64,000 nucleotides of DNA. Origin: Robiginitalea marina (GTDB lineage Bacteria; Bacteroidota; Bacteroidia; Flavobacteriales; Flavobacteriaceae). The DNA lies in assembly GCF_024006985.1 (NCBI RefSeq), contig NZ_JAMXIB010000001.1:124001-188000 (forward strand), given 5' to 3'. Every line of letters starts with the position of its first letter. Position 1 is the stretch's first letter. The notes below the pieces were generated by a model, which did no database searches, had not been told where the DNA came from, and saw only the letters and a program-made list of their open reading frames with translations. Both the position numbers and the translations under genes were made by a program. Positions 16,891-26,185 of the stretch are shown piece by piece.

Positions 16891-17488
16891 TTAATAACTT
16901 GATATGTTTGATTTTTAAACTATAGAAGACTCTTTTTAATGTCGTTGTTTACTCACCAAAATTGGGTTTTGCTAATTGGATTCATAATCAATCCGTAGGT
17001 AGTCAGAATTCGTTTTCGAGATTCATAATTTTTAAATTAATCTGCCCCTCAAAGAGGTCAAATCATTAATTAGCAAGATCATCTTCCCTTTAATAGCTAG
17101 AATTAGGCTTATGCAAATAACTCTATTTTCACGACTTGGAGTTCTTGTTTGTTTAAAAATATTTTTAAAAGTTAGTTTTCAAATCATCCTATTCAGTATG
17201 CCATAATTTGTTGTACCATCCGAGATTTTTTGATTCTCAGATTTCCGTACTATTTAATTCTTGAATAAATCAAGAATTGCTTATTAGAGTGTTAATAAAA
17301 GGATAACGTGGAAAAAGTAAAAATATCATTTACGTTATTGAAAAGCACTTTGAATTTTACTGGTTATTTAAATCTCTTCCTTGCTGAATTTACGGTTTTC
17401 CTCATATAACTATCTGATTTATATCATACTTTGCTGTTCAGGTCAAGATTACTTTTGAGCTTGTTCCCCCTGCTAGTATCCAACCAAA
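16891..17488. other. 598-base AT-rich intergenic region
   Basis: This region separates the divergent flippase and repeat-lipoprotein genes and must hold both promoters. No frame of useful length is present. A perfect 9-base hairpin (AATTCTTGA, 5-base loop, TCAAGAATT) lies at 17,256-17,278, with no T-run after it, so it is not an obvious terminator. A near-consensus -7 element (TACTTTG, one base short of TAnnTTTG) lies about 50 bases before the lipoprotein start. Confidence 0.5.
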
Positions 17489-20356
17489 ATGAACAAGCGA
17501 TTATTTCTTCCGGCACTTCTACTCCTTGTTATTCCTCTGATTTATTGGGGCTGTTCCGAGGAAGATGATCCAGAACAGTATAAGCTCACCATTAAGGTTT
17601 CTCCCAATGGAAGTGGAACTGTAAATCCATCCTCAGGAACCTTTGATGACGGGGAGCAAATCTCCATATCTGCTATACCCGCCCAAGGATATTACTTCTT
17701 CCGGTGGACGGGGGATAAAGGATGCAACTCCAATCCGTTTACCTTCAGGATTACCTCAGACACTGAACTAACTGCTGAATTTCTGAAGGAAGACCTGGAT
17801 GGAGACGGGGTGGCAAATGATCTGGATAAATGCCCAAACACACAATCTGGGGAAGAAGTTGACGAAAACGGTTGTGCTATATCCCAGGTGGATACGGATG
17901 GAGATGGTGTAGATGACAATATAGATCAATGCCCGGATACTCCTGAAGGCGAGGAAATCAATGCGCAGGGGTGTTCAAGTTCTCAGATTGACTCGGATGG
18001 TGATGGGGTCTTTGATGATGCGGACGAATGCCCAGACACCCCAGAGGGTGAAGAAGCTGATGAATTAGGTTGTTCGGATAGTCAAAAGGACACCGATCAG
18101 GATGGGGTAAATGATGACGCTGACCAATGCCCGAATACCCCAGAAGGAGAAGAAGTAAATGAACAAGGTTGTTCCAGTTCCCAAACCGATGCTGATGGTG
18201 ATGGCGTTAGTGATGACAATGACACTTGTGCAAATACCCCGGATGGAGCACCTGTGGATGAAAATGGCTGTGCTGACAGTCAGAAAGACACAGACGGGGA
18301 TGGAGTAACTGACGATAAGGATCAGTGTGCAAACACCCTTTCGGGCACCACTGTTGATGAGCACGGTTGTGCCCCCAGCCAAACAGATGGAGACAATGAT
18401 GGTGTTACTAATGACGCAGACCAATGCCCGAATACTCCAGTTGGGGAATCTGTGGATGCCCAGGGCTGTGCGGAGAGTCAAAAGGATGCTGATGGAGACG
18501 GCATTAACAATACGATTGACCAATGCCCTAACACCCCGGAAGGTGAGGACACCAATGCCCAGGGTTGTTCGGCTTCGCAAAGAGATACAGACGGGGATGG
18601 GGTGAATGACAATCTGGACCAATGCCCCAATACCCCTTCCGGGGCCTCTGTTAATGCACAAGGATGTTCAACAGCACAGCAGGATACCGATGGAGATGGA
18701 ATAACTGACAACCTTGATCAGTGCCCTAATACCCCGACTAATGAAACAGCGGATTCAGAAGGTTGTTCCGATAGCCAAAAGGATTTCGATGGTGATGGGG
18801 TAAGTGATGTCAATGATTTATGTCCGGGCACGCCATCTGGTGCTACTGTCAATGCCCAAGGTTGCTCTACTTCTCAGATGGATAACGATGAGGACGATAT
18901 TGCAGATAATTTAGATCAGTGCCCGAACACCCCAGTTGGCGAGACAGTAGACGGGCAGGGCTGCTCAGCAAGCCAAAAGGATAGCGATGGAGATGGGGTA
19001 AGCGACGAGGCAGATACTTGTCCCGATACCCCTACAGGTGAAAGTGTTAATGCGGAAGGTTGCTCTCAAAGTCAGACAGACAAAACGCCCCCTGGTGTAA
19101 CCAGTCTTGACATCCTTGAAGTCACCTCTACATCCTTCAAAGTAGATTGGAGCATTAATGAAGGAAGCAAAGGCTATGTCCGTTTTGGAACCTCGCCTGG
19201 GGTGTATGTGGCTTCAACCGCAATAGAGGAAGGTTATCTTACCAGGCATAGGCAGATCGTAGGCCCTGGCAATCCATTTGCCTTGACCCCTGGAACTTTG
19301 TATTATTTCCAAGTTTATTTGGAAGATGAAGTTGGTAATTCAGGATTCTCGCAGGAATATTCCGTTACAACCTTAGACGCAGATGGTGACGGCGATGGTG
19401 TTACTGACGACGTTGACCAGTGTTTAAACACAAAATCTGGAGTAACCGTCAATGAAGGAGGATGCCAAATTACCTATGTCCCAGATGATAGCTTTGAGCA
19501 GTATCTTATCAACAAGGGATTTGATGATTTGATGGATAATTATGTGCTAACCGCCAATATTGAAAGCGTGACAGAGTTGCGATTTATCAGTCCTTCACAA
19601 GATGGGTATAGCGGAGCTTCACCTATTGAAGATTTTACAGGATTAAAAGATTTCGCATCTCTTAAAGAGTTGGATTTCTATCAATCAGATGAAAGTAGCA
19701 GAGGTTTGTTGGACGTTAGCAATATTCCTTCATTGATAAGTATCAGCAGTTTTTATGGGCCTCAAAAGATCATTCTTGGAAACAACATCAGTTTAAAGAA
19801 TTTTTTTGTGGACGCGCCTGACGCTCCAAATCAATTAGCAACAATTCCCGATTTTAGTCAAGCCCCAAATTTAGAAACACTCACTTTAGGCAATGATGTT
19901 TATTTGTTTGCTGTTATTGATCTTTCCCAAAACCAAAAATTGAAGAATCTTCATGTTGAGTCTGGCCAATTAAGTGATCTTTCTTTAAATCCTTTATTGG
20001 AGAATCTTTTTTTGGACAGCAATGAGTTTGGGATATCTGGAGGACTAGATAATCTTAACAATCCTAACCTAAGAAGCATAACCGTTGGGGTTTATTCCGG
20101 TGTTGATCAGTTGCTAGATTTATCCAAATGCCCTGCAATTGAATATATAAGCATAATTACAAGAATAGAAGAATCTTCTTTTATTGGCATAAACCTCAGA
20201 AATAACAACAACAGTAATATTAAAGGTATCGAGTTGCTATTTTCATCAATTAAATGTATACAAGTAGATGACCCTTCATACTCCGTAGCGAATTGGGTAG
20301 GAAGTAATTTCAGTTTCCCAGTTGGGTTAATTTTCTCAACAGATTGTGGATATTAG
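17489..20356 (+). CDS. Lipoprotein with thrombospondin type 3 repeats, FN3-like domain and leucine-rich-type repeats
   Basis: 955 residues. A lipoprotein signal peptide ends at Cys22 (LLLVIPLIYWGCSEEDD). After it comes a short beta domain of the kind that often precedes such repeats (YKLTIKVSPNGSGTVNPSSG, residues 31-100). Thirteen tandem 33-residue thrombospondin-3 repeats follow at residues 101-529, each with DxDGDGVxD calcium-binding motifs and two cysteines, then a fibronectin III-like domain (about 530-630) and a 14th repeat. The C-terminal 290 residues begin VPDDSFEQYLINKGFDD and look like irregular leucine-rich repeats. No type IX secretion C-terminal domain is seen. It is probably a rigid, calcium-binding surface lipoprotein. 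It sits inside the capsule locus, so binding of the polymer is possible but unproven. Confidence 0.85.
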   Translation: MNKRLFLPALLLLVIPLIYWGCSEEDDPEQYKLTIKVSPNGSGTVNPSSGTFDDGEQISISAIPAQGYYFFRWTGDKGCNSNPFTFRITSDTELTAEFLKEDLDGDGVANDLDKCPNTQSGEEVDENGCAISQVDTDGDGVDDNIDQCPDTPEGEEINAQGCSSSQIDSDGDGVFDDADECPDTPEGEEADELGCSDSQKDTDQDGVNDDADQCPNTPEGEEVNEQGCSSSQTDADGDGVSDDNDTCANTPDGAPVDENGCADSQKDTDGDGVTDDKDQCANTLSGTTVDEHGCAPSQTDGDNDGVTNDADQCPNTPVGESVDAQGCAESQKDADGDGINNTIDQCPNTPEGEDTNAQGCSASQRDTDGDGVNDNLDQCPNTPSGASVNAQGCSTAQQDTDGDGITDNLDQCPNTPTNETADSEGCSDSQKDFDGDGVSDVNDLCPGTPSGATVNAQGCSTSQMDNDEDDIADNLDQCPNTPVGETVDGQGCSASQKDSDGDGVSDEADTCPDTPTGESVNAEGCSQSQTDKTPPGVTSLDILEVTSTSFKVDWSINEGSKGYVRFGTSPGVYVASTAIEEGYLTRHRQIVGPGNPFALTPGTLYYFQVYLEDEVGNSGFSQEYSVTTLDADGDGDGVTDDVDQCLNTKSGVTVNEGGCQITYVPDDSFEQYLINKGFDDLMDNYVLTANIESVTELRFISPSQDGYSGASPIEDFTGLKDFASLKELDFYQSDESSRGLLDVSNIPSLISISSFYGPQKIILGNNISLKNFFVDAPDAPNQLATIPDFSQAPNLETLTLGNDVYLFAVIDLSQNQKLKNLHVESGQLSDLSLNPLLENLFLDSNEFGISGGLDNLNNPNLRSITVGVYSGVDQLLDLSKCPAIEYISIITRIEESSFIGINLRNNNNSNIKGIELLFSSIKCIQVDDPSYSVANWVGSNFSFPVGLIFSTDCGY
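17789..19075 (+). repeat. 13 tandem 99-bp units encoding thrombospondin type 3 repeats
   Basis: Each unit is exactly 33 codons with the frame of the consensus D-x-DGDGV-x-D-x-x-D-x-C-PNTP and a second Cys seven or eight residues before the unit end. The units differ at many third codon positions, so the array is old or under selection, not a fresh duplication. Units at about 18,100, 18,420 and 18,600 share the longest identical stretches. Confidence 0.9.
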
Positions 20357-20688
20357 AGATTTTTTGGCAAATAATTTTGTTATTTCTAACCCCTTACTAG
20401 GCGCAAATCCCAGTTCCTTTTGGTTTTTTGCCACCAATGTCAGGAGTTTAGGCTTTCCGCGGTGTAATCTCTTTAAAAGTTGAAGGCTTACCCTTTTTTA
20501 AGCGTTGACTCAATAGAGGAAGGACCAATAAAGGTGCTTTAGAGAAATATGGATTGTTTAGAATAAAAGGGATAGGGTTGTGCCCATCTATGGTTTTTAG
20601 AAGAATAAAAAAAAAATCAGAGCCAGTTTTACCGGCTCTGATTCGTAATCTGAAAAATTGAACTTGTTCTGAAATCGACCTGAGCTTA
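20357..20688. other. Intergenic region between convergent lipoprotein genes
   Basis: 332 bases. The only clear element is the minus-strand terminator hairpin at 20,615-20,643. A 150-codon minus-strand frame starting at 20,900 is out of frame with the real gene there and has no recognisable domain. Confidence 0.6.
20615..20643 (-). terminator. Rho-independent terminator
   Basis: A perfect 10-base stem (AATCAGAGCC / GGCTCTGATT) with a 9-base loop, followed on the minus strand by at least nine T. It lies 46 bases after the stop of the lyase-like lipoprotein gene. Confidence 0.9.
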
Positions 20689-21990
20689 TTACGGTATTTC
20701 AGGATAAATAAGGTTGCCCTCCAAATACGATTGATTGTAAGCCATATTGGCAATACGTACCTTTTGATAGTAATAATAGGTAGGCAGCAATTCTGCATTT
20801 TCCAGTTTAGCCTGTAGTTCTGAAGAGAAGCGACCCAACTGTACCCAACCTTGGTCCCATAATGCAGCTTCAGATCCCCCACCGTCAATGTAATATGCAT
20901 GATTGTTCCAGGAATTGGATTTGAAGATCAGCCCTTCGAAGGTATTGATAAGCCTTTGCATATCGGTCTGGGACCAATAATCTCCCATTTCTGCTCCTAA
21001 AATCATTAATTCCACTTCTGCATTGGCATGGCTCACATCGTTAGACCCTGTCATAGAGCCCCATAAGCCGTTCCATACATAACCGGTTCCTCCATTGGCA
21101 TTCACTTCCCGTAACTGGTTTCTCATATTGCCACCGGTATGTGGACCGGAAGGAAAACCAGCATAACTCCAGTTCTCGTAGAAAGAACGATATTTAGGCG
21201 TGCCAGTAATCTCATGGAGAAACCAGGCCATCTGCCCCCAGTGGCTGCTCATATGTGTTCTACTCCGATATAAATTTCCAATTCCCCTGCTTTCCCATTT
21301 TTCCCAAATATGTTTTTCAAACCAGGCAAGCATCTCATCATACGCCTGTTGGTTTCCATTCCTTGAAAGGAAAGATGGGCTTTTGGCCAAGACCCAAAGC
21401 ATCCGAGCAATGGTCCGCATTCCCCTGCTTTCAGCCAAAGGCACTTCACTACCATCGTTCACCCGAACACCGTTAGTGATATCGGAGGTGCCATCTCTCC
21501 ACCCGAGATATCCGTCTCCTGGGGTTGCCCCGTCATTCGCAGTATTCATGGCATTTCGGAAAAGTTGCATGGCAAATTCCATGTACGAATCCTCTCCTGT
21601 TACCTGAAACATGTATATGTAGGGAGAAACATCCAAATAATAGATATCACCACCGTCACCAGAATTTGAAAGTGCTATCTGACGTTGGTCATCAGCAGTT
21701 TGATTATCGAAAAGGTTCTTCCAATCTAAGACTTTATTGCTGGGTTCCTTGGAAAATTCAGTTGTGCCTGCAGGATCTTGGGGATCGGGCTCCGATGCAT
21801 CTGATTGCGCAGGTTCTTCAGCAGGGGAATCATCCGTTTCCGAATCGACATTGCGTTCTTCAAGGAGTGCGTTTTCCTCAAGTACGGTATATTCCGCCAG
21901 GAGGTCAGAGTCTTTTGTACAGGAAAAATGAAGGGAAAAAACGATGAGGAGCAGGAGCACTTTCGTGGGGGTTAAAGTGTGTTTTCTCAT
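20689..21990 (-). CDS. Putative polysaccharide lyase/hydrolase lipoprotein (alpha-toroid type)
   Basis: 433 residues. The signal peptide ends at Cys24 (VFSLHFSCTKD), followed by an acidic Ser/Pro-rich linker to about residue 85. The rest is mainly helical, with aromatic and His motifs such as RSRTHMSSHWGQMAWFLHEI, SHANAEVELMILGAEMGDYW and EAALWDQGWVQLGRF. These resemble the (alpha/alpha) toroid folds of polysaccharide lyases and glycoside hydrolases, but I cannot name a family. A depolymerase within its own capsule locus would trim or release polymer, as AlgL or PslG do elsewhere. It has its own terminator. Three copies of a short motif lie 90-180 bases upstream of its start and may control it. 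Confidence 0.6.
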   Translation of the reverse strand: MRKHTLTPTKVLLLLIVFSLHFSCTKDSDLLAEYTVLEENALLEERNVDSETDDSPAEEPAQSDASEPDPQDPAGTTEFSKEPSNKVLDWKNLFDNQTADDQRQIALSNSGDGGDIYYLDVSPYIYMFQVTGEDSYMEFAMQLFRNAMNTANDGATPGDGYLGWRDGTSDITNGVRVNDGSEVPLAESRGMRTIARMLWVLAKSPSFLSRNGNQQAYDEMLAWFEKHIWEKWESRGIGNLYRSRTHMSSHWGQMAWFLHEITGTPKYRSFYENWSYAGFPSGPHTGGNMRNQLREVNANGGTGYVWNGLWGSMTGSNDVSHANAEVELMILGAEMGDYWSQTDMQRLINTFEGLIFKSNSWNNHAYYIDGGGSEAALWDQGWVQLGRFSSELQAKLENAELLPTYYYYQKVRIANMAYNQSYLEGNLIYPEIP

Positions 21991-22079
21991 GGGTTAAGAT
22001 ACAGGTTAAGTTTTAGTACATTTTATTTGGGACCTAAATCTATTTAATCGAACGCATATCTTCGGTAAAACAATTGTTA

Positions 22080-22167
22080 TTTTCGATGAACTGCAATTAT
22101 GCGTTTGGGGAGAGTTACGATTGCTTTTCGGGACATAGACGTTCATCGAGATTTGTTTTCGATGAAC
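22080..22167. promoter_or_regulatory. Direct and inverted copies of a 9-12 base motif, possible operator
   Basis: TTTTCGATGAAC occurs twice in direct orientation (22,080-22,091 and 22,156-22,167), and its reverse complement GTTCATCGA lies at 22,141-22,149, so the last two form a 9-base stem with a 9-base loop. All are in non-coding DNA 90-177 bases before the lyase-like gene. This could be a regulator binding site; no regulator gene is nearby. Confidence 0.45.
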
Positions 22168-22279
22168 GGCAGGTTTCTTTAACAAACTTTTGCATTTCTG
22201 CCCTGATTTAGGGAAATATTCATGGGAAAGTAGTGCTTCGCCTAGTACCGAAAAGGTTTACCAACAAAAGGCAAAAAAA

Positions 22280-22300
22280 AAGCACCCCAGTGGGGTGCTT
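22280..22300 (-). terminator. Rho-independent terminator
   Basis: Stem AAGCACCC / GGGTGCTT with a 5-base loop, followed on the minus strand by a run of T. It lies 24 bases after the stop of the TviB-like gene and ends the precursor operon. Confidence 0.92.
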
Positions 22301-22324
22301 TTGTCCAGGCAAGGTAGTTTTTGA

Positions 22325-23605
22325 CTATAATCGGGCGTCCACGGTTTCTTTAAGGATGCCCTTTACATCATATAAAATCCCATTTTCGTGTAACATAGAC
22401 CGGAGCGGCAACTCCAGGAACTCTCGGTGGGCCACTACCAGCACAATAGTGTCGAATTTGCTGTTGGGCAGGTTCTTTGTGGTATGCAAGCCGTATTCTT
22501 CCAGTACCTCTTCCGGGTTGGCCCAGGGGTCGTACACCGTTACTTCAGAGCCATAGCTCATCAGGTCCCTGATGACGTCCACGGCCTTGGTATTTCGCAC
22601 GTCCGGGCAATTTTCCTTAAAAGTAATCCCCAGGGCCAGGATATTGGAACCCTTTATTTTGATGTCTTTCTGCACCATCAGTTTCACCACCTCGGAGGCC
22701 ACATAGCGGCCCATGCCGTCGTTCATCCGCCTACCCGTGAGGATAATCTCCGGGTGATAGCCGTATTCCTGGGCCTTCTGGGCCAAGTAATAGGGGTCCA
22801 CCCCAATACAGTGCCCCCCCACCAGGCCGGGCTTAAAGGGAAGGAAGTTCCATTTGGTGCCCGCCGCTTCCAAAACGGAATGGGTATCAATCCCCATTAG
22901 GTTAAAGATCTTGGCCAATTCGTTTACGAAGGCGATGTTGATGTCGCGTTGAGAGTTTTCGATCACCTTGGCGGCTTCCGCTACGCGGATCGTCGGGGCC
23001 AAATGCGTACCCGCCGTGATTACGGAGGCGTAGAGCTCATCTACCTTTTTTCCTATTTCAGGAGTGGAACCCGAGGTTACCTTCAGGATCTTCTCCACCG
23101 TATGCTCCTTGTCCCCGGGGTTGATCCGTTCCGGAGAATACCCCACAAAGAAATCTTTATTGAAGGTAAGTCCGCTCACCCGTTCCAGGACCGGGACGCA
23201 TTCCTCTTCCGTTACTCCCGGGTATACGGTGGATTCATAGATGACGATATCCCCTTTTTTCAGGACTTTACCCACGGTCTCACTCGACTTGTACAAAGGG
23301 GTCAGGATGGGGCGGTTTGTTTTGTCCACCGGCGTGGGCACGGTAACCACATAGTAATTGCAATCTGCAATATCCGCAAGGTCGTGGGTGCAATACAGCC
23401 CCGTCTTCATTTTCGGGGAATCCACCAACACGCTTTGAAGCAAATCATCTTCCACCTCAAGGGTACTGTCTTTCCCGGAGCGCAATTCGGCCACCCGGCC
23501 CTGGTTGATGTCGAACCCGACCACCGGGAATTTGGTGGCAAACAGCCTCGCCAGGGGCAGGCCCACGTAGCCCAGGCCAATGACTCCTATTTTAATGTTG
23601 TCCAT
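22325..23605 (-). CDS. UDP-N-acetylhexosamine 6-dehydrogenase (TviB/WbpO-like)
   Basis: 426 residues of the UDP-glucose/GDP-mannose dehydrogenase superfamily. The NAD-binding motif is [13 protein letters not shown] from residue 10, and the catalytic Cys is in [16 protein letters not shown] near residue 264. The [12 protein letters not shown] region near the N-terminus is typical of the TviB/WbpO branch, which oxidises UDP-GlcNAc or UDP-GalNAc to the uronic acid. With the TviC/WbpP-like epimerase two genes upstream it would give UDP-GalNAcA. It follows the UDP-glucose dehydrogenase gene by 33 bases and is the last gene of the unit. A WecC-type UDP-ManNAc dehydrogenase is less likely, since no wecB is visible. 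Confidence 0.87.
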   Translation of the reverse strand: MDNIKIGVIGLGYVGLPLARLFATKFPVVGFDINQGRVAELRSGKDSTLEVEDDLLQSVLVDSPKMKTGLYCTHDLADIADCNYYVVTVPTPVDKTNRPILTPLYKSSETVGKVLKKGDIVIYESTVYPGVTEEECVPVLERVSGLTFNKDFFVGYSPERINPGDKEHTVEKILKVTSGSTPEIGKKVDELYASVITAGTHLAPTIRVAEAAKVIENSQRDINIAFVNELAKIFNLMGIDTHSVLEAAGTKWNFLPFKPGLVGGHCIGVDPYYLAQKAQEYGYHPEIILTGRRMNDGMGRYVASEVVKLMVQKDIKIKGSNILALGITFKENCPDVRNTKAVDVIRDLMSYGSEVTVYDPWANPEEVLEEYGLHTTKNLPNSKFDTIVLVVAHREFLELPLRSMLHENGILYDVKGILKETVDARL

Positions 23606-23638
23606 GCTTCTCGAGATTCTTTTAGTAAATACCTTTAA

Positions 23639-24991
23639 CTATGCGCTAACTTCGACGGGTAGGCTTTGCTTCCCAATCTGGTAGTATTCAAACCCCATCT
23701 GGCGCAGTTTGCCGTCGTTGTACTGGTTCCGGCCATCAAAGATGATAGGGGCATTCAACTGAGCCTTTAGTTCTTCGAAGTCGGGGGAGCGGAACTCCTT
23801 CCATTCCGTGAGCAGGATCATAGCATCGGCCCCCTTCAGGGTTTCGTACTTGGAATCGAAATAGGCCACCTTGGGGACGTCTTTCAGGTAGAAATGACGG
23901 GCCTCGTCCATGGCTTTGGGGTCGTAAGCCTGAATTTGCGCTCCACGTTTCACCAGTTCTTTGATGATATAGATGGAGGGAGCCTCCCGCATATCATCGG
24001 TCTGGGGTTTAAAGGCAAGCCCCCATATCGCAAAGGTCAGCCCGCTGAGGTCTTCCCCGAAGCGGTCTACCACTTTCTGGGCGACCACCAGCTTCTGCCG
24101 ATCGTTTACGTCTTCCACGGCTCCAATCAACTCGGCCGTATAGCCGTGCTGGGCGGCGGTTTTAATGAGTGCCTTCACGTCCTTGGGAAAGCAGGAGCCC
24201 CCGTACCCGCTGCCCGGGTAAATGAAGCTGTACCCGATCCTGGAGTCGGACCCGATGCCGATGCGCACCTTGTTCACATCGGCCCCCACCAGTTCGCAGA
24301 TGTTGGCTACTTCGTTCATGAACGAAATTTTAGTGGCCAGCATGGCGTTGGCCACGTATTTGGTCATCTCGGCGGAACGCACGTCCATGGTGATGAGGCG
24401 GTCCATGCTGCTGCGGAAGAAGGGGGCATAGAGGGAACGCATCTTTTCGGTGGCTTCGGCATCGTCGGAACCCACCACGACCCTATCGGGTTTCATAAAG
24501 TCATTGATGGCGTCCCCTTCCTTCAGGAATTCCGGGTTGGAAACTACATGGAACGAAAAATCCACCCCGCGGGCGTCGAGTACTTCCCGCATGGCTGCCG
24601 TTACTTTGTCTGCCGTCCCCACCGGAACGGTAGATTTATCGACCACAATTAAGGGGGCGACCATGTGTTCGCCGATTTCGCGGGCCACCTGCAGGACGTA
24701 TTTAAGGTCGGCAGAGCCGTCCTCCCCCATGGGGGTCCCCACGGCGATAAAGGCCACTTCACACTTACGGAGGCTTTCTTTCAGGTCGGTGCTGAAAAAG
24801 AGGGTTTTGTTTTCGATGTTTCGGGCCACCATGGGCTCCAACCCGGGTTCGTAAATGGGGATTATTCCTTTCTTAAGGTTCTCGATCTTTTTGGTGTCCA
24901 CGTCCACGCAGGTTACCCGGTTGCCCATTTCCGCAAAGCAGGCCCCGCTTACCAGGCCCACATAGCCCGTTCCAATTACTGTAAGGTTCAT
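23639..24991 (-). CDS. ugd: UDP-glucose 6-dehydrogenase
   Basis: 450 residues. N-terminal Rossmann motif [18 protein letters not shown], the active-site segment [17 protein letters not shown] with the catalytic Cys near residue 266, and the C-terminal UDP-binding domain with FDGRNQYN. It oxidises UDP-glucose twice to UDP-glucuronate using NAD. The product can serve directly as donor or be epimerised to UDP-galacturonate by the protein encoded at 26,186-27,211. It lies between two other sugar-nucleotide genes with gaps of 12 and 33 bases. Confidence 0.93.
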   Translation of the reverse strand: MNLTVIGTGYVGLVSGACFAEMGNRVTCVDVDTKKIENLKKGIIPIYEPGLEPMVARNIENKTLFFSTDLKESLRKCEVAFIAVGTPMGEDGSADLKYVLQVAREIGEHMVAPLIVVDKSTVPVGTADKVTAAMREVLDARGVDFSFHVVSNPEFLKEGDAINDFMKPDRVVVGSDDAEATEKMRSLYAPFFRSSMDRLITMDVRSAEMTKYVANAMLATKISFMNEVANICELVGADVNKVRIGIGSDSRIGYSFIYPGSGYGGSCFPKDVKALIKTAAQHGYTAELIGAVEDVNDRQKLVVAQKVVDRFGEDLSGLTFAIWGLAFKPQTDDMREAPSIYIIKELVKRGAQIQAYDPKAMDEARHFYLKDVPKVAYFDSKYETLKGADAMILLTEWKEFRSPDFEELKAQLNAPIIFDGRNQYNDGKLRQMGFEYYQIGKQSLPVEVSA

Positions 24992-25003
24992 AGATGAAGT
25001 ATT

Positions 25004-26002
25004 TTATTTTAGGTTTTGCCAGTACCAGTGTACCGCTTCTTGTAATCCCTTTTCCATGGAATACTGAGGTTCATACCCCAGGAGCCGCCGGGCCTTTTCG
25101 ATGGAGGCCAGGGAATGGGGCACATCCCCTTTCCGTTCCGGCCCGTAGGTGGGTTCCAACGTTAAAATTTCCGGGTCATAAGCGCCCAGATATTTTTTCA
25201 GTAAGGTAAAAAGTTCGTTCAGGCTGGTGCGTTCCCCAAAGGCCACGTTGTAGACGGTATTGATCGCCTCAGGGTTCTCCGTCACCATAGCCAGCAGGTT
25301 TATCTGCACCACATTGTCGATGTAGGTGAAATCTCGTGAGAAACTCCCGTCCCCATTAATGACCGGGGCTTCGTGTTTCATCAACTGCATCACAAATTTC
25401 GGGATCACTGCTGCATAGGCCCCTGCCGGGTCCTGCCGCCTCCCGAAGACATTGAAATATCGCAGGCCGATGGTTTCCAGGCCATAGGTGCGGCTGAAAA
25501 CCTCGGCGTATAATTCGTTCACGTATTTCGTAACTGCATAAGGGGAAAGGGGCCTCCCGATGGCGTCTTCCACTTTAGGCAGGGCTTTGGAATCCCCGTA
25601 GGTAGAAGAACTGGCGGCATAAATAAACCGCTTTACCCCGGCGTCCCGTGCAGCGACCAGCATGTTCAGGAAGCCCGATACGTTAACCTCATTGCTGGTA
25701 ATGGGGTCGTTGATCGACCGGGGTACCGAGCCCAGGGCTGCCTGCTGCAGTACAAAATCGATCCCTTCGCAGGCCTGCTGGCAGGTCGGCAGGTTTCGGA
25801 TGTCGCCCTCAAGGAATTCAAAATGGGGGTGCGTAAGGAAAGGGGTGATGTTTTCCCGCTTCCCGGTGGCCAAGTTGTCGAGGCAGCGCACCCGGTTCCC
25901 GTTTTTCAGCAGGGTTTCGCAGAGGTTGGAGCCGATAAAGCCCGCCCCCCCGGTGACTAAAATATGCAGGTCTGAATTAAGACTAGGGATGTGTACGTCC
26001 AT
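25004..26002 (-). CDS. UDP-N-acetylglucosamine 4-epimerase (TviC/WbpP-like, extended SDR)
   Basis: 332 residues. NAD motif [14 protein letters not shown] near residue 17, the catalytic motif [13 protein letters not shown] (YxxxK), and [18 protein letters not shown], which is typical of the WbpP/TviC branch that accepts N-acetylated UDP-hexosamines. It would interconvert UDP-GlcNAc (or UDP-GlcNAcA) and the galacto form, giving UDP-GalNAcA together with the TviB-like dehydrogenase. It precedes ugd by 12 bases. 183 bases without a recognised gene separate it from the next epimerase. Confidence 0.85.
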   Translation of the reverse strand: MDVHIPSLNSDLHILVTGGAGFIGSNLCETLLKNGNRVRCLDNLATGKRENITPFLTHPHFEFLEGDIRNLPTCQQACEGIDFVLQQAALGSVPRSINDPITSNEVNVSGFLNMLVAARDAGVKRFIYAASSSTYGDSKALPKVEDAIGRPLSPYAVTKYVNELYAEVFSRTYGLETIGLRYFNVFGRRQDPAGAYAAVIPKFVMQLMKHEAPVINGDGSFSRDFTYIDNVVQINLLAMVTENPEAINTVYNVAFGERTSLNELFTLLKKYLGAYDPEILTLEPTYGPERKGDVPHSLASIEKARRLLGYEPQYSMEKGLQEAVHWYWQNLK

Positions 26003-26185
26003 GGTTTTCTAAATCCGTTGCAAAGATGCACAAAGCTGTAGGAAAAAACTTGAAAAACTGTTTAAACGAGCACCTTTTCCCGATAAGTGGGATTAGGGTA
26101 CACTTCAGCGGAAAAAAAGCTAATTAGAGCCATTAATTATACGCTGCACCAATGACCATTTAAGCCTTTGGGCAGATCAAGCATT

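Larger units (their letters stand above)
21991..22324. other. Intergenic region with repeated TTTTCGATGAAC motif
   Basis: 334 bases upstream of the lyase-like gene and downstream of the TviB-like gene. It holds the terminator at 22,280-22,300 and the direct and inverted motif copies described separately. No gene was seen. Confidence 0.6.

Noticed and set aside
18065-18661. 198-codon minus-strand frame within the TSP3 repeats
   Set aside because: A repeat-driven mirror of the 99-bp coding units.
17789-19075. Regular repeats considered as a CRISPR array
   Set aside because: Units are 99 bp, in frame, without spacers, and encode thrombospondin-3 motifs.
20448-20900. 150-codon minus-strand frame at the end of the lyase-like gene
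   Set aside because: Out of frame with the supported gene and crosses its terminator.
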